The notes below the pieces were generated by a model. The model saw only the letters and a list, made by a program, of their open reading frames with translations, searched no databases and was not told the origin of the DNA. A DNA stretch of 64,000 nt from Membranipora membranacea (taxonomy: Eukaryota; Bryozoa; Gymnolaemata; Cheilostomatida; Membraniporidae): positions 18,350,001 through 18,414,000 of the forward strand of contig OU612072.1 of the NCBI GenBank assembly GCA_914767715.1, in the 5' to 3' direction. The first letter of the stretch is position 1. The number at the start of each line of letters is the position of its first letter. Of this stretch, positions 60,001 through 64,000 are shown piece after piece. Made by a program: the position numbers and the translations under genes.

Positions 60001-63000
60001 ATATATTGCATGACAAATCACAACAAATGCACATTGCAGTCACTTTGAATATTCATTTTCAATTAAATGGTCATTTGATGGTATTATTCAATCTTTGTTG
60101 AAATTTCACACCTACCATTATCAGTGTTCAGCTGGGACAGCCATGGTGAAGGATTCACAGCTACTAGAAAAATTTGATCCGCAAAGTCAGGGTGAATATT
60201 TAACATCCCATATTCAGTGTTCAATTCAACTGGACATGGCAACCCGAACGGCCATTGACATACGTTATCTTCATAGTTAAGGCTGAAAAAAAAGATCTAA
60301 ATTATTTCATCTAAACTATTTGACTAAATCACTCATAACAGAAAGAGTCTTGTTCTAATGGGCAGTAGCCAGTTATATGAAAGAGTCATACTAGCAGGTT
60401 TGTTAGCGCAGCCCTTGTTGCATGATACGACATATTCGAGGTAATTAGTCCAATCCAGCAATAGAGTGTTGTGAGACACGTAACAGGTGCTATAACAAGC
60501 ATGTCCTAGATGACTCATTCTACCCCCACAGCACGAACAACAATGCTTTATAGGTCATGAGTGCTATAATACATGTCCAAAACAGCACCTGGCACCTATC
60601 GCCAGCGACGCTTTAGAGTGCCCAGTGGAAACAGGATAACTTTGTGTAATCGCTGGCCCAGTGCGACAAAGTACTGTCTGGAAATTTTCAAATTTGCAGG
60701 AATTCAATTCTAGGATTGACAGACCTGTTTCTGGAATACTTTTAACCCGTTAGCTTTAAAATTTTAAATATGTGACTTTGTTATAAAAAGATATAATCAC
60801 CATGAGTTGAAATTTCTATACAAGGCTCTTTTAATCCCTTAATTACAATTAACAAAGCCAGATAGAATTTTGTCGCAGGAAAAATAATCAAATCAGAGCG
60901 CGATAAAGATCTAACTGGCATTGCAGCCTGTATTTTTATTGATGTAAACTGGATGAGAGCAAGACTTTGGGGAGGATTCATGTTTGTTCCACATAACATT
61001 AGTTGATAAAAGACTCTAAGCACACAGAGACATCTTTCTCTTCCATTTTGCACTGTATTGGTTGGGAGTCTTTAAAAAAGTCCATGGTTTTAACTAGATT
61101 TTGAGCTCCTTTTTCTGGCCTGCGTAGGTACAGTCTGCGCATGTGCGAACTGTTGAGGCATACGTTCGTCTCTGCAGCATAGGGCTTGAACTAATTCACC
61201 TAGTCTGAGTACCAAAATTGGGAAAACAATGGAAACCCATAATTTGGAAATATTTGGGCCTAAATGGAACACTGGTTTTGATATCTCATAACCTTGAACC
61301 CTGGGAGTTGCCTTTCTTGATGGAAGGCAGCGCCACCACTGCTGTGCTGCAGAGATAGACTATGTCACAAGGCTATCCTGCAAGCAGAATGGCGTAGGTA
61401 TCTCCCCCCTGAAGATTTGTCTTAGCTATGGTTCACATCCATTGACCTTGGCTGCAATTAACATGTAACTGGATTCCACAGCAAAGGGAATTTCCAGCAA
61501 AGGAGAATTTTAATTAGGACTCTGTCTCAAATTTTAATTACAATTAGATTTTTTAATGAAGCATATAATCCCTAAAGAAAACAAACATTAGCGACATACC
61601 AAGTTTCTTAATCTGCTTACAAGAGAGATTACTCGACATGCAACAATGCTTAAACTGATTTGTTAAGTGATAGGACAACGTAACATGGTAACTTGTCTAA
61701 TTTTTTTTCAGTCAAGTAGTGAAATCTTTTACAAACTGCTCCTTTACTTCACAAACATACCTAAATCAAATTAATAAATATATGAGAAAAGTGCAGATCA
61801 AAATAATTGCACAGAAAGACTGCTATTATAACTTGATATCCAAAATTGGCATAGTATTTTTTTTAACTGTCAATATTTAGATTTGTATGGTCATTGAACA
61901 GCCTTCGATGCGAAGCCATAAATGAGAGTGAAATAATACATTCAGTTTTTAAACTATTGTAAACAAACCTCATGTCACTAATCCTTCATTGATAGAATAA
62001 CATGATCGGACAATGAACACATGATTGAACCAATTGAATTTAATGAAGCGAGATAGTTCTTTATCGCGCTGAGGAAATATTCAAACTCTGCCAGTTAAAA
62101 CAAAGTCGCACCAGATATCTGGAGAAAATAGAAAAAAATTCAACCAGATTTGAAATCTTGAGCATGTAAAACCCCACAGCTAAAATTATAAAAGTTTTTT
62201 TTTGTTTTGCCAGATAGCACTTTGTCGCGCTGGGCCAGCGTAATGCTGGTAATCACTGTAAATTGAAAAATCTGGACAAGAAATTGAAAACCTCCATTAA
62301 TTCATTGACCCAAAAATTACCCAGAAGTGTATGCCTAAAATATGTGACAGAATATGAAGTGTCAACATTGAAATAGTTTGAATCATACCTCTCCATTTAT
62401 AATAAAGTATTTGATCGATCATTTAGAGGTTTTTTTATCTTCTAGAGCCGATAATTAAACACTTCAGTATTGAGAGCATTCTGGAATAACCTCACTGCAG
62501 CTAAGAAATTCTTGCTCAAATAAAAATCTCTGTACCCAGCACAGTCATGCTATTGTATTTTTGAACTCACCATTAAGTCATAAGGTCAGAGCATTCAATT
62601 ATTGAATAGTCCCGAAACATGCAATATGTGACTATGGTACACATTATTACCTAATATGATGTTCAGTTGTCATGGATATACAAATCAGTATGAATAACTC
62701 AATGCAATGATGATACTTTCAGCAGCGCAAATATTTTAATTTGCACAGTTGTTATCTGAATATTATTTTTGTCAACGCAATCCAAATTGTTGCTTCTGAG
62801 CCCCTGTTGTATTTGCCTCATGAACAAAATAGAGTGCATAATATATGTCCATATTCCTAAGTTCTAGGCTCTTGATCAAACTTCCAAGGGTATCTTTTGA
62901 TACGGTTGGAGTGGTCACCTTAAAGTATTTTGACCACAGGGAACAATATGCTGTAGAAGATCAAATGGGGTAGCACAAAATTTCGACTAGAGAACATAGA

Positions 63001-64000
63001 GTGTTGCCAGCCTAACCAAATTAATGTTTTCTATCCTCAATCCATAATCAATATATTCCTGATTACCAAGCGAGCGAGTTAAATAACAGCTGCTCCCGTC
63101 TAATTGTCAATCTTCTTAAAAATAAACACAAACATTAATTCCTTACCTGAAGAAATATTCATAGTTAATTTCTCGTTTTCGTCTCGCAAAGGTACTCGCT
63201 TCCTGGATATTATCCGCATTGGCTTCAGAAGAAGGATTGTTAGTGAACTTAGACATATCCTGTAATATTCCACCTGGATACATAACAAATATCTGAGGGT
63301 GAAAGATGAATATGTAATCATGATTCAATAATAATGTATTCTTTTGGATTAGATATAAACATTGTAGCAGTTATGATGCATCAATCTAATGTTTAAAACT
63401 GATGATGGTGAATAACCTATTAGCCAAAACTAAATTTCAGAGCAAAAACTATCCCTAGTTTCCTGCGCAAGTGTTGCAAAATTGAAATGTGTTGTAGCAT
63501 TGATCTTATCTTCGTGTTGAAGCAATGTTCAAATGAAAATCCTATCGCTCACTGATTGACCCACAAATCACACAATCTGATGTCGTAACTTTATTCAGCT
63601 GGATATGGTCTCTTGTCTATGTTACAATAATAATTATAATGATTTGATTGATGGGACCCCTATACTTTAAAAGGTGTTAAACCTACAGTTAGATTAGTAT
63701 CGATAAAATTTTGCTTTGGTCACAAGATGGTGAGTGAATTTGAAGGTAATGTAACTGAGTGATTGATGCATTGATACTCACCATGTGGATTTTCTCTCTT
63801 TTTCTGTTTAGAGGTGGGGCTAATAAGAGAGCACAGATTGGAGGAAGCAGGTGTAAAATAATGATTTCATGAAACTTATTCGGCTGCATGTGTTTGAGAA
63901 AAGAGGATAATCAGTGAGTAATTTCTACTTATTTACCATTTCCTTTGATTAACCACACATAATCTCTGTTATGAGGATGGATGCCAACTGGATCACCAGG
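46868..64000 (-). CDS. Type I membrane protein with EGF array, SEA domain and three Ig-like domains (5' end outside window)
   Basis: Eighteen exons were joined by eye: 64000-63937 (partial), 63819-63782, 63292-63147, 60282-60116, 59740-59576, 59111-58992, 58637-58401, 57526-57419, 57085-56966, 56824-56588, 56248-56108, 55625-55392, 54319-54098, 53487-53263, 52578-52399, 52049-51887, 50541-50387 and 48090-46868. Every join keeps frame; EGF exon borders are phase 1, as usual for shuffled modules. The partial product is about 1314 residues: an unrecognised N-terminal region, 14 EGF-like modules, a linker, SEA, three Ig-like domains, one transmembrane helix and a 25-residue tail. Such architecture fits a cell-surface adhesion or recognition protein (inference). 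No orthologue is recognised. The signal peptide and first exons lie beyond 64000. One intron would use a GC donor (55392), and the 38-nt exon is the least certain. Confidence 0.85.
48091..50386. other. Intron with minor AT-rich repeats
   Basis: Contains a short GTGGCCTCATAGGAAGT-type tandem (about 49862-49940) and a TTTAGACTTAAT-type 11-12-bp tandem (about 50140-50190). No exon-like segment fits the reading phase between the two flanking exons. Confidence 0.5.
50387..50541 (-). CDS. Receptor-like gene exon: second half of the SEA domain
   Basis: Acceptor TTTCCTACAG, donor GTAAGT. It continues the SEA domain with CGSLIVDFEVIAPP, then VEESLYKAVQSNSIKGFSV. The GS followed by a hydrophobic strand is the place where SEA domains cleave themselves. 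It begins in phase 2 and ends in phase 1. Confidence 0.85.
50542..51886. other. Intron inside the SEA domain, nothing recognised
   Basis: AT-rich. No repeat or exon-like frame can be supported. Confidence 0.5.
51887..52049 (-). CDS. Receptor-like gene exon: first half of the SEA domain
   Basis: Acceptor ATTGTTGCAG, donor GTGAGT. Encodes STRVTMNVTSEKC, then NSPEHKAFGRRFAESIIEAM and VPGVTVEIKSI. The pattern strand, loop, long helix, strand is that of a SEA domain before its GS turn. Its Cys may pair with the Cys just before GSLIV. Confidence 0.82.
52399..52578 (-). CDS. Receptor-like gene exon: acidic linker between EGF array and SEA
   Basis: Acceptor GCCGAATTAG, donor GAGAGG|GTCAGC. About 60 residues rich in Ser, Pro, Asp and Glu (LLPDSSVGSMQLPAGEDPEI, then GPSVPTQSEGDHY) with one Cys. 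No domain; a flexible stalk is likely. It is open and phase-compatible on both sides, but without domain evidence it rests on the splice sites. Confidence 0.65.
52579..53262. other. Intron carrying a degenerate tRNA-derived SINE
   Basis: At about 53031-53115 (plus) GCTCAGTTGGTTTGAGTGC looks like a tRNA A box and GGTCCCGAGTATGAAACC like a decayed B box about 45 bp later. The rest is not recognised. Confidence 0.45.
53263..53487 (-). CDS. Receptor-like gene exon: EGF modules 13 and 14
   Basis: Two six-Cys EGF modules: C-SETS-C, then GVC, YEC, LC and DDC; and NIDEC, LPC, GLC, FIC, QC and DVC. The second begins NIDEC and has NSFICQC, the calcium-binding EGF pattern. Acceptor TAATTATAG, donor GTATGT, phase 1 to 1. 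Confidence 0.92.
53488..54097. other. Intron, nothing recognised
   Basis: No repeat family or exon-like frame is seen. Confidence 0.5.
54098..54319 (-). CDS. Receptor-like gene exon: EGF modules 11 and 12
   Basis: Two complete six-Cys EGF modules (VPQC, NHC, GDC, MIC, NC, PSC; SVC, NPC, GDC, LNC, LC, KLC) with the typical GYTG and GWHG turns. Acceptor TTTAATTTCAG, donor GTAAGAG, phase 1 to 1. Confidence 0.92.
54801..55247. mobile_element. 447-bp palindromic MITE with TTAA flanks, in an intron
   Basis: It is almost fully self-complementary: both halves contain GCAGCTGGGCTTTGCCCAG-type ends, CATCTAGCCAGTAGCTTTGA or its partner, and AAAGGCACCTG near the centre. TTAA lies at 54797-54800 and 55248-55251. 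TTAA duplication suggests piggyBac-type mobilisation, but the ends do not begin with CCC, so the superfamily is open. It sits between the exons at 54319 and 55392. Confidence 0.72.
55392..55625 (-). CDS. Receptor-like gene exon: EGF modules 9 and 10, with a GC splice donor
   Basis: Two six-Cys EGF modules (RKC, KAC, GEC, YVC, QC, VRC; NRC, NPC, GVC, FMC, GC, TNC). Acceptor TTCAATACAG. The end that keeps phase is CAGAATG|GCAAGT, a GC donor with an otherwise perfect consensus. The nearby GT (GGCAA|GTAAAT) would shift frame and bring a stop a few codons into the next exon. Confidence 0.88.
55626..56107. other. Intron with a tRNA-derived SINE fragment and a CTAGC tandem
   Basis: At about 55699-55761 (plus) GGGTTGTGTAGTGGTTAGGA is tRNA-like (A box TAGTGGTTAGG). 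The B-box part, GCAGGTTCTGCTAAAACC, is truncated. Four to five CCTAG/CTAGC units follow (55760-55780). Confidence 0.6.
56108..56248 (-). CDS. Receptor-like gene exon: EGF module 8
   Basis: One six-Cys module (DHC, SSC, GSC, TKC, LC, FLC) followed by DDEQRQLDM. It is less typical than its neighbours (CRHGLTKFLC in place of G-W/Y-T-G). Acceptor CATCTCAACAG, donor GTGTGA, phase 1 to 1. Confidence 0.78.
56249..56587. other. Short intron, nothing recognised
   Basis: No repeat or exon-like frame that fits the phase. Confidence 0.5.
56588..56824 (-). CDS. Receptor-like gene exon: EGF modules 6 (five Cys) and 7
   Basis: The first module has KKC, SMC, GHC, AQC and YC but then runs CELSGITDISVC straight into the next module, so its sixth Cys and its glycine turn are lacking. 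The second is complete (SVC, NPC, GTC, FTC, EC, HLC). Acceptor CATTTTAG, donor GTAAGA, phase 1 to 1. Confidence 0.88.
56966..57085 (-). CDS. Receptor-like gene exon: end of EGF module 4 and EGF module 5
   Basis: GIDC completes the module begun in the previous exon. KKVHGC, HPC, GTC, GC, VC and KRC make the next complete module, with GWSGKRC. Acceptor CTGTTTTAG, donor GTCAGT, phase 1 to 1. Confidence 0.88.
57086..57418. other. Short intron, nothing recognised
   Basis: No supported repeat or exon-like frame. Confidence 0.5.
57419..57526 (-). CDS. Receptor-like gene exon: first part of EGF module 4
   Basis: Encodes IERCDELPCLDNAVC, then GAFHSCNNDWSG; the last Cys is in the next exon. The usual fourth Cys is a His/Ser (FHSC), so the module has five Cys. 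The intron cuts the module at the glycine turn, unlike the other EGF exons. Acceptor GTTTTTAG, donor GTAAGA. Confidence 0.8.
57527..58400. other. Intron carrying a 339-bp MITE
   Basis: The MITE fills 58009-58347. The remaining 480 bp show nothing recognisable. Confidence 0.6.
58009..58347. mobile_element. MITE with 50-bp GC-rich terminal inverted repeats
   Basis: The left end reads GACCACAGCCAGACCTTAAA, then GTTCGGGATGGCGATCGCGG and CCGTAG. The right end is the inverted near-copy. The outer bases GTC-N2-GACCAC are symmetrical. No clear target duplication (TT on both sides at most). No coding capacity. One end of the same family is at 39313-39360. Confidence 0.75.
58401..58637 (-). CDS. Receptor-like gene exon: EGF modules 2 and 3
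   Basis: Two six-Cys modules (KEC, NYC, GTC, KVC, VC, AYC; NPC, SPC, SKC, FIC, EC, ELC). The first begins DIKEC. The last loop of the second is long (SNNTEKAGELC). Acceptor CATTGACAG, donor GTGAAC, phase 1 to 1. Confidence 0.92.
58663..58715 (-). pseudogene. Possible relic of an EGF exon, cut by a transposon end
   Basis: In the intron between EGF exons, the minus strand reads YCYLNPCNNKHLCSG then a stop. The spacing C-x-LNPC-NN-x3-C is that of the first three Cys of an EGF module. Immediately 5' of it (58713-58741) lies GGCCCAGTGCGACAAAGTAC, a transposon end also found at 60651. Only about 15 codons support this. Confidence 0.35.
58713..58741. mobile_element. Single transposon end, same family as 60651-62240
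   Basis: GGCCCAGTGCGACAAAGTAC followed by TTACTGG matches the left TIR of the 1.6-kb element at 60651-62240. No inverted partner was found nearby. Confidence 0.55.
58992..59111 (-). CDS. Receptor-like gene exon: EGF module 1
   Basis: One complete six-Cys module (DNC, KPC, GSC, YIC, MC, ETC) with HFTGETC. It is the first EGF after the unrecognised N-terminal region. Acceptor GTTTTCTAG, donor GTAGGA, phase 1 to 1. Confidence 0.88.
59112..59575. other. Intron, nothing recognised
   Basis: No supported repeat or exon-like frame. Confidence 0.5.
59576..59740 (-). CDS. Receptor-like gene exon: end of the N-terminal region
   Basis: Encodes TLTKICIAGKESVDTENANV, then KQCQLQGDVNAMMWKDETTL and LLYENNTGFREAKF. 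It has two Cys and alternating hydrophobics, so it looks like a folded beta domain, but I recognise no family. Acceptor GCCTTTTAG, donor GTATGT, phase 1 to 1. Confidence 0.72.
59741..60115. other. Short intron, nothing recognised
   Basis: No supported repeat or exon-like frame. Confidence 0.5.
60116..60282 (-). CDS. Receptor-like gene exon: Trp/Cys-containing part of the N-terminal region
   Basis: Encodes NYEDNVCQWPFGLPCPVELN, then LNIHPDFADQIFLVAVNPSP and WLSQLNTDN. The CQWPFGLPCP motif with an eight-residue Cys spacing stands out. It starts after TTTTTTTTCAG in phase 2 and ends at GTAGGT in phase 1; only this frame is open. Confidence 0.72.
60283..63146. other. Large intron dominated by a 1.6-kb foldback element
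   Basis: 2.9 kb. 60651-62240 is the inverted-repeat element. The rest is AT-rich without an exon that fits the phase-2 junction. Confidence 0.6.
60651..62240. mobile_element. 1.6-kb non-autonomous TIR element, degenerate foldback
   Basis: The ends are CGCTGGCCCAGTGCGACAAA followed by GTACTGTCTGG at the left and the inverted copy at the right (about 28 of 32 matching). TAAT flanks both sides (60647-60650 and 62241-62244), consistent with a 4-bp target duplication. Inner inverted pairs add to it, such as GCGCGATAAAGATCT (about 60898) against AGTTCTTTATCGCGC (about 62052). No transposase frame. The superfamily is not assigned. Confidence 0.7.
63147..63292 (-). CDS. Receptor-like gene exon with a furin-type RRKR site
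   Basis: Encodes IFVMYPGGILQDMSKFTNNP, then ASTFARRKREINYEYFF. RRKR/E fits a proprotein-convertase consensus, so the N-terminal region may be cleaved (inference). It starts in phase 0 after TTTCACCCTCAG and ends in phase 2 at TTCAG|GTAAGG, joining cleanly to the exon at 60282. Confidence 0.68.
63293..63781. other. Intron, nothing recognised
   Basis: No repeat or exon-like frame supported. Confidence 0.5.
63782..63819 (-). CDS. Receptor-like gene, candidate 38-nt micro-exon
   Basis: Acceptor TGCTCTCTTATTAG, donor CATG|GTGAGT. Thirty-eight bases give PPLNRKREKIHM and convert phase 1 to phase 0. Without an insert of this phase, the flanking exons would read into a stop. Shorter acceptors inside the same segment (14 nt) would also restore phase, so the 5' edge is uncertain. 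Confidence 0.45.
63820..63936. other. Short intron
   Basis: Defined by the donor GTAAAT at 63936 and the acceptor before 63819. Confidence 0.45.
63937..64000 (-). CDS. Receptor-like gene, first visible exon (partial)
   Basis: Encodes GDPVGIHPHNRDYVWLIKGN, ending in phase 1 at AATG|GTAAAT. Only this frame is open to the window edge. No family is recognised. The exon and the gene continue beyond 64000. Confidence 0.65.

Noticed and set aside
63689-63889. Minus-strand frame of 66 codons
   Set aside because: It spans intron sequence on both sides of the proposed 38-nt exon; only that central part is supported.

Overview
The window looks like invertebrate animal DNA. A gene split into at least 18 short exons has typical animal extracellular modules (EGF, SEA, Ig). 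The flanks are AT-rich and full of LINEs, tRNA-derived SINEs and MITEs, and the left part is a huge satellite. Several copies of a short AAGGGAGATMACTC-like word (about 29610, 37675, 40588, 48198) remind me of molluscan sequence, but the phylum is an inference of low confidence. Nothing bacterial or viral was seen.

Layout. (1) 1-27206: one uninterrupted satellite array with a 37-bp monomer. It runs off the left edge of the window and decays at its right edge. It is a mosaic of nested duplications whose offsets (777, 999, 1183, 1850, 2441, 2701, 4402, 4772, 5955, 15020 bp) are all close to whole multiples of 37. (2) 27207-41000: AT-rich DNA with no gene I can defend, loaded with non-autonomous elements. 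These include PIF/Harbinger-like MITEs with TWA target duplications (28349-28731, 32818-33170, 35562-35784), a perfect-looking hairpin (33177-33286), a ~330-bp direct repeat pair around a small SAP-like ORF, a 3.2-kb inverted duplication (37509-40721) and a SINE. (3) 41046-43877, minus strand: a LINE with an uninterrupted 943-residue ORF2 (endonuclease plus reverse transcriptase), followed by a broken RTE-type endonuclease fragment (about 44470-44760), G-run repeats and an AT-only tandem repeat. (4) 46868-64000, minus strand: the 3' part of a large gene for a type I membrane protein. Its 5' end lies beyond the right edge.

The minus-strand gene is the main functional content. I joined 18 exons by splice sites and reading phase. 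The predicted partial protein has about 1314 residues: an unrecognised N-terminal region with one Trp/Cys-containing segment, 14 EGF-like modules, a linker, a SEA domain with a GSLIV autoproteolysis-type site, three Ig-like domains, one transmembrane helix and a 25-residue tail without tyrosine. This suggests a cell-surface adhesion or recognition protein. I do not recognise an orthologue and give no symbol. Its introns hold several palindromic elements, one of which may have destroyed an ancestral EGF exon.

All exon edges, repeat borders and identities were read by eye and were not computed.
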